Assembly (NCBI RefSeq): GCF_000174195.1 | Contig: NZ_ACFY01000096.1 | Location: 1-64,000, forward strand | Direction of reading: 5' to 3' | Origin: Roseburia inulinivorans DSM 16841 | GTDB taxonomy: Bacteria > Bacillota > Clostridia > Lachnospirales > Lachnospiraceae | Length of the DNA stretch: 64,000 bases | In this document: piece after piece, positions 17,509 through 26,647 of the stretch | Layout of the letters: the number at the start of each line of letters is the position of its first letter | Numbering within the stretch: position 1 is the first letter of the stretch | Notes under the pieces: generated by a model | Seen by the model: the letters and a program-made list of their open reading frames with translations, nothing else | Database searches by the model: none | Told to the model about the DNA's origin: nothing | Position numbers and translations under genes: made by a program

Positions 17509-19605
17509 TTAATCTTCTGAATGAATTTGTTTTAAACGTAATTTTATATAATTGGCTCCAACTTTTGCGCTGGTTCCCAAATGATATACATATTGTTTCA
17601 CAAAAGCATCAATCTTATCGTGGTATAAATCTCTCTGTTCGATCAATCTCGTTGCCTCATCTGCTACACGGTCTAACTGATCCAGATTCAGGCTGCATCC
17701 GATGCTGTCTCTCATGAAAATATTAATTGGCACAACCCCAATTTTCTCATATTCAGGATTCATGATCTTCATCGGCGTATTAATATACAATACCGGTCTC
17801 AATGTTGTAAACGCATATTCATATGCAATACCACTCCAGTCTGTAATGATCAGATCTGCATTAAATACTGTATCGTTAGAAGAAAAATCTGTCTGAATTT
17901 CAATATTCTTATCTTCTGCAAACTTATCTTTTAATAATTGCATCTTCTCTGGCATATGTCTTACATGCTGTGGATGCGGACGCACGATCACCTTATATCC
18001 TGTAGCCCGCAATTTCTGTAAAATATCCTCGAGACAGGAATCCACAATATTATCTTCCTGCCATGATGGAGCGATCAGGATCGTTTTCTGTTCATTGATC
18101 ACTTTTTCTTTTGACTCATAATCTTTTCGCATATCATCGAGCAGGCAGTAACCCCAGTTTAACAATACTTTATGCGGAAGATCATAGGTTTCTTCCATCT
18201 TCTCGACCTCATCTTTATGATGTGGACCTACGCAGAAAATAGTGTCAAAATGATCGATACTTCCCTTTCGATACGTCATATTCATACTGTCAATGCTATG
18301 TGGCACATGAATATACTCCATGTCCTTTCTTACATAGCTTCTCTTGATATGATAAGTTTCAAGATCAGGCATTGTCATAACAACAATATCACAATCCAGT
18401 TTCATCATCAGAGTGATCAGTTTGATCTCTCCGATATAATATGCTTTAAACCTCTCATGCCTGATCTGGAAAACCTGATCTTCCGGATCACTTGTAACAT
18501 AATGGATCACAATATCCGAGTTTTCCAATAACTCTTCGATCATTCCACGATAATATTTATAAAATCCTGAGGATTCAGAATAAAACATTAACTGTTTATT
18601 TTCATTGTCTTTGGCAAAAAACCTCTTATAGTCCTCTTTTTCCTTAGCCTTATAAGGAGCCATCTTTTTCTTATAGGCATCCTCTACCGCTTTCTGTTCT
18701 GCCAGCAGACGTTTACTTTCCTCCAACGCCTCGTAATCAATATATTTTTTCGGGTTATAAACTGCATTCAAAATGTAAATCAACGCTGTGGAGAACAAGT
18801 TACTGAAAATCCAATACAAACCAACTCCACCCGGAACCAGGAATGTAAAATATGTTGAGAATGCAACTGTAAAAATTGTTACTCCCCATTGTCCCAAAGC
18901 ACCCTGCTCTTTCTGCAACACGTTCGCCTGATTCTGGCATGCACAAAGTAAAACAGTAGAAAGACAGCTGAACAGTGGAATAAGAAGGATCCATGCCAAT
19001 ACAGTAATGTGTGGAACTACAGACAGATCCAGACCAAGAAAATGTGTGTTAATCGTAGCTGCCTGTGCTGCGATCGCCTCAATATCAATGCCGGTCCCTG
19101 TCAATGCATTCTGGAAAAAGCTTAAGTTATCCGGATTCTGCAATGCTGCCATTGCCTGAAGCTGTGCGCCACTCCCCAATTGATCTACCCCCATCAGAGA
19201 ACAGGTAGCTGCCACGATCTGATCACAGACAGATGTCTTGATATGCATCAAATGCTGCATTGGATTATAAATGACATTAATCAGGCCAAGAACCAATGGA
19301 ATCTGTAATAACATTGGCACCATACCAAGCATTGGACTATAATGTGCCTTCTTGAATAACTCCATCTGTTCATCCGCAATGCGATCTTTATCGCCTGCAT
19401 GCTTATATTTAATCTCATTTATCTGTGGCTGGATCTGTATCATTCGAATACTGTTTTTCTGTACCATAATAGATACCGGCAGCATGACGATTTTGCTGAC
19501 CAATGTAAACAGAATGATTGATAAACCATAGTTTTTCACTAACTGATAGCATCCCCACATGACATATCCAAGTGGAATACCAAACACCGTGTTAATAAAA
19601 CTCAT
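17509..19605 (-). CDS. YidC/Oxa1 membrane domain fused to a TagF-like CDP-alcohol transferase domain
   Basis: About 698 residues. Residues about 15-290 are a YidC/Oxa1 domain: SIILFTLVSKIVMLPVS, IQPQINEIKYKHAGDK and MLGMVPMLLQIPLVLGL are plain. The usual groove arginine appears to be Lys39. A basic coiled-coil-like linker (about 290-335) leads to a TagB/TagF-type glycerophosphotransferase domain (about 335-695) with IHVPHSIDS, RPHPQH and ITDWSGIAYEY. TagF-type enzymes move phospho-alcohols from CDP donors onto glycans; with CMP-AEP made next door, the likely donor here is CMP-AEP. First gene of the phosphonate operon. The fusion itself is rare. Confidence 0.9.
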   Translation of the reverse strand: MSFINTVFGIPLGYVMWGCYQLVKNYGLSIILFTLVSKIVMLPVSIMVQKNSIRMIQIQPQINEIKYKHAGDKDRIADEQMELFKKAHYSPMLGMVPMLLQIPLVLGLINVIYNPMQHLMHIKTSVCDQIVAATCSLMGVDQLGSGAQLQAMAALQNPDNLSFFQNALTGTGIDIEAIAAQAATINTHFLGLDLSVVPHITVLAWILLIPLFSCLSTVLLCACQNQANVLQKEQGALGQWGVTIFTVAFSTYFTFLVPGGVGLYWIFSNLFSTALIYILNAVYNPKKYIDYEALEESKRLLAEQKAVEDAYKKKMAPYKAKEKEDYKRFFAKDNENKQLMFYSESSGFYKYYRGMIEELLENSDIVIHYVTSDPEDQVFQIRHERFKAYYIGEIKLITLMMKLDCDIVVMTMPDLETYHIKRSYVRKDMEYIHVPHSIDSMNMTYRKGSIDHFDTIFCVGPHHKDEVEKMEETYDLPHKVLLNWGYCLLDDMRKDYESKEKVINEQKTILIAPSWQEDNIVDSCLEDILQKLRATGYKVIVRPHPQHVRHMPEKMQLLKDKFAEDKNIEIQTDFSSNDTVFNADLIITDWSGIAYEYAFTTLRPVLYINTPMKIMNPEYEKIGVVPINIFMRDSIGCSLNLDQLDRVADEATRLIEQRDLYHDKIDAFVKQYVYHLGTSAKVGANYIKLRLKQIHSED

Positions 19606-19675
19606 CATTTCCTCCTAATGTGACCGTATCTCAAAATATTAAGACACCTATTTTATTCTTACATACCAAAATAGA

Positions 19676-19704
19676 ATTTTATCAAATAAAAGGAAACTTG
19701 TAAA
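19676..19704 (-). promoter_or_regulatory. SigA-type promoter of the phosphonate operon
   Basis: Minus strand: TTTACA (19699-19704), 17-bp spacer, TAAAAT (19676-19681), about 70 bp before the YidC-TagF start, which has an AGGAGG site. This should drive the genes from 19605 down to 12371. Confidence 0.65.
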
Positions 19705-19754
19705 CCTATAAACAATGATTTCTTCTTAAGATTTGCTTAAAATCTCACTGAAAT

Positions 19755-20468
19755 CTATTCCGATAGTTTTAAATATATTCTGTATTTCAACTCCACATCC
19801 CGTATCTGTGGAATGATATTATCATACACCTCTTCTTCCTTGAACTTTCTTATCAGATCATCGCTATGTTCATACGCCACACGATCACTGTCAATTGTAC
19901 TCTCATAATACCGGATCCTGTCTGCCAGTTTATCCATTGTCACAACCTCATGCCCTGATTCTATATCTAAATGGATCTGCTCATCTGTAAGTCCAATAAT
20001 ATTGACAATTGCAATCGCCGGCACATCCCGTCTGATAGCTTCTCCTGCCAACATCTGTATATACTCACAATAACTCTGGTTTCTCTTATCCGCATTGTCC
20101 ACTTTGTGCTTATGCGTTTCCTGTTTATCTGTGTTCTCTGCATAATACCAGTTTTTTGCGTCTGAGCTTCCGTATAATTCGACATGCTCCGGAAACTTCA
20201 CTGTCTTGATCACATAGATTGCCTGATCACCAATCACAATATGGTCCACATGCATTACTTCATACATCCCCGCATCATGATTAAACGTCTCTGTCTCATA
20301 ATAACCATTATTTATTGTACAAAACTTTGGAAAGTTTTTGATCAGATACTGTTTTGCCTGCTGTATTGCCGCTTCATGCTCCTGCTCTCTCTCCATTTCT
20401 TCTCTGGAGATATGAATGTCCACATTCTCCCAATCAATTTCGCTGCGACGTAATCCTGGTCTTACCAT
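19755..20468 (-). CDS. NERD-domain-like protein
   Basis: 237 residues. The middle (about 60-160) resembles the nuclease-related NERD domain: VIGDQAIYVIKTVKF, then W at NWYY and a conserved-looking AIAIVNIIGLTD. NERD proteins are restriction-endonuclease-fold, but here the expected acidic residue of the I-E-x-K core reads Lys (VIKTVK), so nuclease activity is doubtful. The gene ends 50 bp after the phosphonate promoter region and is divergent from the peptide gene. Role unknown. Confidence 0.6.
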   Translation of the reverse strand: MVRPGLRRSEIDWENVDIHISREEMEREQEHEAAIQQAKQYLIKNFPKFCTINNGYYETETFNHDAGMYEVMHVDHIVIGDQAIYVIKTVKFPEHVELYGSSDAKNWYYAENTDKQETHKHKVDNADKRNQSYCEYIQMLAGEAIRRDVPAIAIVNIIGLTDEQIHLDIESGHEVVTMDKLADRIRYYESTIDSDRVAYEHSDDLIRKFKEEEVYDNIIPQIRDVELKYRIYLKLSE

Positions 20469-20565
20469 AACTCACATTTTCCTTTCATTTCTTTCAATCT
20501 CTTTTAACAGTTTCCCTAATCCCCAAAGCATCCTGTTAAATTAATTAATTTTATTCCCATTCATG

Positions 20566-20625
20566 CAAAAAGACCATTCGATATCGCGTAAATTTAAATT
20601 TACGTCACATCGAATGGTCTCTTTG
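20566..20625. repeat. 60-bp nested palindrome upstream of the peptide gene
   Basis: Outer arms of 17 bp (20566-20582 and 20609-20625, one mismatch) flank an inner perfect 16-bp palindrome at 20588-20603. It lies in the 205-bp space between the divergent NERD-like gene and the small peptide gene, about 50 bp ahead of the peptide start. Neither side carries a T-tract, so it looks more like an operator or a structured leader than a terminator. Confidence 0.8.
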
Positions 20626-20673
20626 CCTTCTGGAATTTACCATAATCTCAAAATTAACTGGAGGTACAAAACC

Positions 20674-20808
20674 ATGAAAAAGAAAATTTTTGCTATCACA
20701 TTATGTGCACTTATTGCAGCCGCTTCTATTGTTGGAAGTACAGGAGTTGTGGATAACTCTTATGTTGTTGCCCAATATATCTTTGGTGATAAAGCAGGTG
20801 GTTATTAA
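20674..20808 (+). CDS. 44-residue exported peptide, candidate RRNPP signal precursor
   Basis: Starts at ATG 9 nt after TGGAGG. KKK, then a hydrophobic signal helix (IFAITLCALIAAASIVG), then a short mature part ending GDKAGGY. This is the size and shape of Phr-type signal precursors, which are exported, trimmed and re-imported. The stop codon overlaps by 4 bp, tail to tail, with the end of an RRNPP-like regulator gene. The pairing with that regulator is inference from position and form. Confidence 0.7.
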   Translation: MKKKIFAITLCALIAAASIVGSTGVVDNSYVVAQYIFGDKAGGY

Positions 20809-21719
20809 ATATCCATTTTATAATGAATCTTGCACCAATCAATTACTGGCTGAACATGATCTACTTGTTTCATAGCTTCAAAAATAGCAATTGCTTGGTG
20901 CAAACACTTCCTTGCATCTTCAATTTTTCCTATCTCCGCTAATGCAACGCCTTTATTTACAACTAAAATAGGAAAGAACGCTAAATTGCCATATTGAATG
21001 CAAAAATCGACTCCCAATTCTGCCATCTTTAATGCTTCCACATGAAATTCTTTATTTCCAAACCAATTACTTAAATTATATAAAATCATAGGATATTTTG
21101 CTGTTTTCATTTTTCCATCCATAATTTTATTTTCCATATGAACCTTTAACCACATATCCAATTCAATTGCATTCATTATGTCATTTTCCCTGTTTGCATA
21201 TAAAATTGCTATGCTATTAATAATCATAATTTCATCAAAAGTCAAAAGATTATTTCTCAATGGATTTTTACCATCGAAATCCGGCAATGTTATATGTATT
21301 GCTTTCATATACATTTCCATCGCCTTTTTATCATCCTTCTCTTTCTGTCTAGCAAGTTCTCCCTTTGCAAAATACAAGCATTGATGTTCCAATTCTGTTG
21401 TATTCACCGCTAGTTTTTCAACCACTTCTATCTGCTTTTAAATTTTCGCAACATCATCATCAGTTATATTTCTAACCAGCTCTTGTATTGCAGAATACAA
21501 TTCCATTTCTTCCCTGCTCACAAAAGAATTAAACAAATTATTCTCCGTACCCAATCGTTCAAACAGTTTCTCCAAAATAAGTCGTCCCGGTTTTTGTGCT
21601 CCATTTTCAATTCTCGACAAAGACGCAGGTGTACAGATTCCGTAACTAACTTCTTCCTGTGTATATCCCCTTCTCAACCTTGTTTCTCGCAAAAAATCTC
21701 CTACAACGTATACTGCCAT
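20805..21719 (-). pseudogene. RRNPP-type HTH-TPR regulator interrupted by an in-frame stop
   Basis: Residues 1-65 are an XRE-type helix-turn-helix (RGYTQEEVSYGICTPASLSRIENG). An in-frame TAA (21438-21440) then interrupts the gene, and the same frame continues with a helical, TPR-like region of about 210 residues (repeated A-x-x-x-Y, ending CKIHYKMDI). Together about 305 residues, the usual size of Rgg/PlcR-type regulators that bind peptides. There is no homopolymer at the stop, so a base-calling indel cannot explain it. Either a nonsense mutation or two separately made domains (a GTG at 21425 could start the second). Start chosen at ATG 21719. Confidence 0.7.
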
Positions 21720-21761
21720 ATTGTATCTCACCCGTTTCTCTTTTTTGTATTTGATACTTAT

Positions 21762-21790
21762 AATATAACGAGTTTTCAGTTAAACTTCAA
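21762..21790 (-). promoter_or_regulatory. SigA-type promoter of the RRNPP-like regulator
   Basis: Minus strand: TTGAAG (21785-21790), 17-bp spacer, TATATT (21762-21767), about 45 bp before the regulator start. An intact promoter fits a gene that was functional recently. Confidence 0.5.
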
Positions 21791-21943
21791 CTTTTTATTA
21801 ATAATTCTTTCAATTCAACAATTTTAAGTATATTTTTCTCAAAACGCAAGACTTTATACATTGTATTCTTTAATTCTAAGAATTGTCAATACGAGCTTTT
21901 TAAAACAATAATCACGATATTTTCAATCAGCATTTTACATATA

Positions 21944-23536
21944 TCATGATTCTTTCTCATACTTTTCAATCAAACATTGATGTTCTTTGCAATTTTTATC
22001 ATAACTGATTCCTACAAGCAGAATATCCCCCGTATAATTTTCAATGGCTGTTGGATACTTTTTATTCTTAATCTGCTGCATTGCAGTCTGTGCATTCTGA
22101 TTCCATTTCAGTTCCACAATTAACGCAGGATAATCCGCTTTATATTCAGGTTTTGGTATATAAACAAAGTCAGCGAATCCACGGCCTGTCGGCAATTCCC
22201 GAATTGGTTTGAAATAATATTGCATTGCACTAAGATATGCTATTGTCAATACACTACTTAACGAATTTTCATTATGATACTGAATAACAGAAATATACTC
22301 ATTATGAATTTTCTCTATCTGAGTTCCAACCATCACACCATCCATATCTAACGTCGCATCCAGAAGTCTTTCTGACTCCTGCTGAAACATCAACATTTCA
22401 TTCCAAGACCGGCTTTCAACTGCCACTGTAAGTTCCTGCCGAATCTCTTCATTCGGAATAAACGCTGTTTTTGTATACTGATCATAACCAAGATATCCCA
22501 GATGAATCATATAAGTAAGCACATCATCCTTGCTGTGAATATTTACAGTATCATTTTTGAAAGTTGCAGTATCAACCTTCACATTTGCACCAGAAAGCAT
22601 TTCAATAATAGCTGTTTTCAAACCATCATAATTCATATTAATCAAAGGAGTAACTGCTTCATAAGATGCCGTTTCGGACCAATAACTTTTAAATTCTCCT
22701 TTTAGCATCACACCTACAACCGCTCTCGGATTATAAATCTGATAATCCTTCAAAAGATAACCATCATACCAGCGTTTGACTTTATCAAAATCCTGATGAT
22801 ATTCCTTCGAAAGTTTCTCTACTTCATCCTCCGTAAAACCAATATAAGGAGCCAGATTGCTCGCACTCAACATTGTAAACTCATCAAAATTATTCAATGC
22901 AGACTGTGTTTTTTCTTTTTTTACAGGAAGAATACCTGTAAGATAAGCAAGCTGAATGTATTTAGTTGGTTCAGTTCCTTTAAACATTCCCCTCAGGAAA
23001 TTGATATACGCCTCCTGAACCTTTCCATTTGTTGCCGCGTCTCGAATCAGAACATCCCATTCATCAATAATGATAATAAACTTTTGTCCGGTTTTTTCTC
23101 TTACAATGGAAAGTGCATCCGGTAAACGTGATACTTCCCATGTAAAAATATCTGGATATATTTCCCGTAATTCGCTCAAAACTGAATCTGTAATAAGCGT
23201 TACAACATTATCAACGTCCTCACAATTCGCCAAGAACCACTGGATATCAATATGAATCACATCATACTTATTGAGATGCTCCCTGAAATCTGCTTCCTTA
23301 CTAATTTGCAATCCAGAAAACATCTTCTCAGAATCCGCACCCTTACTGTAGTATGCTGCCAACATATTCGCTGCATACGACTTTCCGAATCTGCGTGGTC
23401 TGCTATTACAAATATAAGCATCTGTCGTATCAAGAACACTGTTCGTGTACTCAATCAAACCAGTCTTATCCACATATATCTTAGAATTCAACGCAACCTG
23501 AAATGCACTATTATCCGGGTTTACGAATCTACCCAT
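21944..23536 (-). CDS. AAA-ATPase-like / PD-(D/E)XK nuclease-like protein (AAA_9-DUF1703 type)
   Basis: 530 residues. N-terminal AAA-like P-loop region with SRPRRFGKSYAANML and a Walker B-like IIIIDEWD. The C-terminal part (about 430-525) has FADFVYIPKP, IVELKWNQNAQTA, matching a PD-(D/E)XK nuclease core. This gene family is found in many dispersed copies in gut Clostridia and Bacteroidetes and its role is not settled; I see no transposase beside it. It stands alone on the minus strand with an AGGAGA-type ribosome site. Confidence 0.9.
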   Translation of the reverse strand: MGRFVNPDNSAFQVALNSKIYVDKTGLIEYTNSVLDTTDAYICNSRPRRFGKSYAANMLAAYYSKGADSEKMFSGLQISKEADFREHLNKYDVIHIDIQWFLANCEDVDNVVTLITDSVLSELREIYPDIFTWEVSRLPDALSIVREKTGQKFIIIIDEWDVLIRDAATNGKVQEAYINFLRGMFKGTEPTKYIQLAYLTGILPVKKEKTQSALNNFDEFTMLSASNLAPYIGFTEDEVEKLSKEYHQDFDKVKRWYDGYLLKDYQIYNPRAVVGVMLKGEFKSYWSETASYEAVTPLINMNYDGLKTAIIEMLSGANVKVDTATFKNDTVNIHSKDDVLTYMIHLGYLGYDQYTKTAFIPNEEIRQELTVAVESRSWNEMLMFQQESERLLDATLDMDGVMVGTQIEKIHNEYISVIQYHNENSLSSVLTIAYLSAMQYYFKPIRELPTGRGFADFVYIPKPEYKADYPALIVELKWNQNAQTAMQQIKNKKYPTAIENYTGDILLVGISYDKNCKEHQCLIEKYEKES

Positions 23537-23603
23537 GTCTTCCTGTCTCCTTTCTGTTTCTTCTAAATAAAGAATAACAGTAATTTTGCTAACTGTAAAT
23601 GTA

Positions 23604-23639
23604 AAAGTGGTCGTATAATAATTATTATACGACCACTTT
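23604..23639. repeat. 36-bp perfect palindrome
   Basis: A perfect 36-bp palindrome centred at 23621 between the AAA-ATPase gene and the permease relic. On the minus strand it is followed by TTTTACATTT, so it may end transcription coming from the LicC/permease side. Nothing else of note in this 175-bp gap. Confidence 0.65.
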
Positions 23640-23709
23640 CAACAATGCTATACAGGAGCAAACATTTTCTTTAAACTTTTTATCTTAATGATACATAATA
23701 GTTGTTAAC

Positions 23710-24570
23710 TCACTTTTTCATCTGCTTTACATAAAATACAACACCTATGGTTGCTTCGGCCAATTTTCTAATGCCGCTGCAGTAATTGTATTATTTGCTG
23801 TATAGACAAAGCAGCCAAATATAATCGCAACGATCATAATGCCACTCACTTTTTTGTAAGAGAATTTAAACTCTTCTGCCGCCTGCGGTATAGTATCAAA
23901 TCCTACATATGCCCAAGGTGCAATGGCAAAAGTCGCCAGTATAGCTGATACCGCACCAACTGTTCCACTGTTGGCAAATTCATCAATAGAAGTATAGGTT
24001 CCGTTCGTCCAGGCTGCAACTGCTTCTGATTTATGGAATCCCCACCACGGAGCCATATTGGCAAATGATGTCTTACTGCTGACTAAGGCTGCTATCGTCA
24101 ATGTCACAACAGAAATGCCTAGCAATGCTGCGAGAATCGTCTGTACAATCCCCGCCTTCTTCACGCCAAGAATATTCAATATTCCAAATAAAATCAATAT
24201 TCCCATAGCAAGCAACATTTCTCCAAGCCAGACATCTTACCGGCCACCTGATAATGCAACCCCCATTTTAAAATATCTGCTGATCCATCTAAGCCATCGA
24301 CAATTAGACCAATTGCAGTCGAATTCATTGGAACATTTGTCAAATAAGCCACTACCAGAAACCATCCACGAACATATGCCGTATTTCTGCCAAAGCACAT
24401 CTTGATAAAAGTAAATTCGCCGCCGGTCTTTGGATACTTTGGCACCATATACGCATAACTAAACGCAATAATGATCATTACCAATGCACCAAGTGCCATT
24501 GCCCATACATGTGTAGGACTTAACTGTCTCTGAAGTTGTCCCTGATTATCATTTTTTTATAATTACTCAT
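23710..24570 (-). pseudogene. Decayed APC-family permease
   Basis: Remnant of a 450-500-residue amino-acid/polyamine-type permease. Helical pieces PKTGGEFTFIKMCFG and PWAYVGFDTIPQAAEE are typical of the family. Lesions: a frameshift in an A7 run (24552-24558) right after the start at 24570; another near 24238 (one base lost between GGT and GATGTC); and a large internal deletion, after which a tail encoding GVVFYVKQMKK and a stop remains. It lies 17 bp after the LicC gene, so it may once have imported choline or a similar substrate for it. The deletion shows real decay. Confidence 0.8.
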
Positions 24571-24586
24571 ATTTCTCTCTTTTTTA

Positions 24587-25480
24587 TCAACCTGTGACAT
24601 AACGATTATCAATCGCCTTTAATTCGTTAAATGTATCAATCTCTGTAATATCCTCTGCAATACATTCACGAACATGCACTTGGTAATTTTCCTTTTTATA
24701 AACAAGCGGCACCTGCTCCCAATAGCGCTCTTTTCCACCCTGCGATAAATAAACCTCATTTAAGTCATTGGCAAGCTTGATTCCATCTGCTTCACTCCAG
24801 TAGGAAATTCCAACCATCTGATGACAGTCGGTACCACCTATTTTTTCTTCTGTGATCACACCATTATGATCGGTTGCAAAACACCAGTCATCCGTGGACT
24901 CCACCGGAATACTCAAGAAATTTGTTTCATATTCATACTTACGAATCAGTTTTTTATTACGGAGCAGTAAATCTGCTTCCAAAACATACGCATTCTGCAG
25001 AAGATATCTGACACATACAGCGGAGGAAATATTATTTGCTTCATTATAAATCGGATTCTCAACAAATCTGATGTTCGGATATTTATAAAGAAGCTGATCA
25101 AACTGTTCTCCCAGATATCCACGCACAATAACAATCTCAGGAATTCCAGCTTCTACCGCTGCATCAAGAAGTGTATCAATAATGCGTGTTCCGTTGACTC
25201 TGACAAGCGGTTTAGGCGTATTCAAAGTGATCGGCACCATCCGGCTTCCAAAGCCTGCTGCTACAAATATTGCTCTCTTCACACGATAAGGTTCCAATGC
25301 ATCCAGACCGGCCTGTGTAATCTGTCCATTTTTGCAATAGTTTTTTTCTGTCAATTCTTTGACTGTCTTATTCACGGCTTCAGCTGAAATTTTTAACCGC
25401 TCTGCCATATCTCTCTGAGATACAACCTCTTTTGTCTCTGTCAGAAGTACCAACATATCAAATTCTCTTTTTGTGATCAT
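24587..25480 (-). CDS. licC: LicC-like CTP:phosphocholine cytidylyltransferase with N-terminal winged-helix domain
   Basis: About 297 residues. Residues 1-60 form a winged helix (REFDMLVLLTETKEVVSQRDMAERL). Residues about 68-290 are a sugar-nucleotide-type cytidylyltransferase: FVAAGFGSRMVPIT, NTPKPLVRVNG, and YNEANNISS, close to LicC of phosphocholine decoration. It would make CDP-choline or a similar CDP-alcohol for LicD-type transferases; a LicD gene is at 43 kb. No choline kinase is in the window. Start is ATG after GGAG, with a near-consensus promoter upstream. The fused HTH could make it self-regulating. Confidence 0.88.
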   Translation of the reverse strand: MITKREFDMLVLLTETKEVVSQRDMAERLKISAEAVNKTVKELTEKNYCKNGQITQAGLDALEPYRVKRAIFVAAGFGSRMVPITLNTPKPLVRVNGTRIIDTLLDAAVEAGIPEIVIVRGYLGEQFDQLLYKYPNIRFVENPIYNEANNISSAVCVRYLLQNAYVLEADLLLRNKKLIRKYEYETNFLSIPVESTDDWCFATDHNGVITEEKIGGTDCHQMVGISYWSEADGIKLANDLNEVYLSQGGKERYWEQVPLVYKKENYQVHVRECIAEDITEIDTFNELKAIDNRYVTG

Positions 25481-25512
25481 ACTTTTTCTCCTAAATACAT
25501 AAATCTTGTTGA

Positions 25513-25541
25513 AGTATAGTACTAGCATTCATTGTTGTCAA
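25513..25541 (-). promoter_or_regulatory. Near-consensus SigA promoter of licC
   Basis: Minus strand: TTGACA (25536-25541), 17-bp spacer, TATACT (25513-25518), about 33 bp before the licC start. It is the best promoter match in the window. Confidence 0.75.
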
Positions 25542-25638
25542 TGTTACATATATAATCGGAACACTTTTCGATAATTTATCTAATTCTCCTGCTTGCATAA
25601 ATATTCATCTAGTGTATCATTTTTTCTATAATTGAATT

Positions 25639-26571
25639 TTATTTCAATACATTTTCCTTTAAATACTCCGCAATATATCTGGATACTTTCTTTCCTCCAC
25701 TCTCATTCAAATGTGTTCCTGCATCCAGACTGTCTTCCTCAAAATTCAAACCAATAACATCTGTCACCTTCATACAATTAATCAATTCAACCTCATGTGT
25801 ATCTGCCCAATCCATAACTGTATTTGTCATCTCCACCGTTTTCTCATTGCATGGAAACGGTGCACGCACCAATACCAATTCTGTACCATGCTCCTTACAC
25901 AGTTCATTCATCATATCCAGATATCTGAAATTTTCTTCATAAACAGGTCGTCTTTTTTCTGAAAATATCTCATCCCAGGATGCATACCCACAAGGCTGTG
26001 CGCCTGCCCAATGTTTGAATCCTCTCCCTTCTTCTGTAAAATACGGATTCATTACACTCTCTTTCCAGCCCTCAAAAGACGAATAATCCAATTCCTCCCA
26101 TCTGGAATGATATTTACCTAAAGGGAATAAATAATCCAACTGCAAATCTTCCGGCACGCAATCTTTTATTGCATCCACTTTTATGTCAGAATATCGCAGA
26201 TCATTTAATGAAGAATCTCTCACGCCCTCGCTCGTAAATCCTGTGTCATCCTCATCATAAAACATACCAAATATCTCTAACACAACAACATCAATATCGC
26301 TGTTATCCAACGCATCCTTGACATAATAATATGTATAATTCATTGTCTGCTGCTGCCTGCCACGATTATAGGTTTTCAAATTATAATCGTCAAATATTTC
26401 AGGATCAAAGGTACAGTAACTTTGGCTTGTTCCAAAAAACACTACATCCCAATGTTCTTCTTCATAAAAGTCTGGTATTCTTGGAAGCAAAGCTTTCGAA
26501 ATATAAAATATTCCGCTTCCCAAAATCCCTAAAAAAAATATAATCTTTAATATACGTCCTGCAACTTTCAT
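25639..26571 (-). CDS. SGNH/DltD-AlgX-like protein, partner of the MBOAT acyltransferase
   Basis: About 310 residues with an N-terminal membrane helix and an extracellular SGNH-hydrolase-like domain: FFGTSQSY with the candidate Ser, RGRQQQT, and DAGTHLNESGG with the Asp/His pair. In acylation systems such as DltB-DltD and AlgI-AlgX/J, such a protein takes the acyl group handed out by the MBOAT and moves it to the glycan. It follows the MBOAT gene in the same operon. Acyl group and acceptor are unknown. ATG start chosen after AGGA. Confidence 0.8.
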   Translation of the reverse strand: MKVAGRILKIIFFLGILGSGIFYISKALLPRIPDFYEEEHWDVVFFGTSQSYCTFDPEIFDDYNLKTYNRGRQQQTMNYTYYYVKDALDNSDIDVVVLEIFGMFYDEDDTGFTSEGVRDSSLNDLRYSDIKVDAIKDCVPEDLQLDYLFPLGKYHSRWEELDYSSFEGWKESVMNPYFTEEGRGFKHWAGAQPCGYASWDEIFSEKRRPVYEENFRYLDMMNELCKEHGTELVLVRAPFPCNEKTVEMTNTVMDWADTHEVELINCMKVTDVIGLNFEEDSLDAGTHLNESGGKKVSRYIAEYLKENVLK

Positions 26572-26647
26572 CTCGTTCCTCATATACTAATTATCAGTTT
26601 TTTCTTTCGATTTGTTGATATTGCAATTCCTCTATAATCTCTCTGTC

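Noticed and set aside
21944..23536. AAA-ATPase gene as a transposase or integrase
   Set aside because: It has P-loop and PD-(D/E)XK features but no integrase triad, and no flanking inverted or direct repeats were seen.
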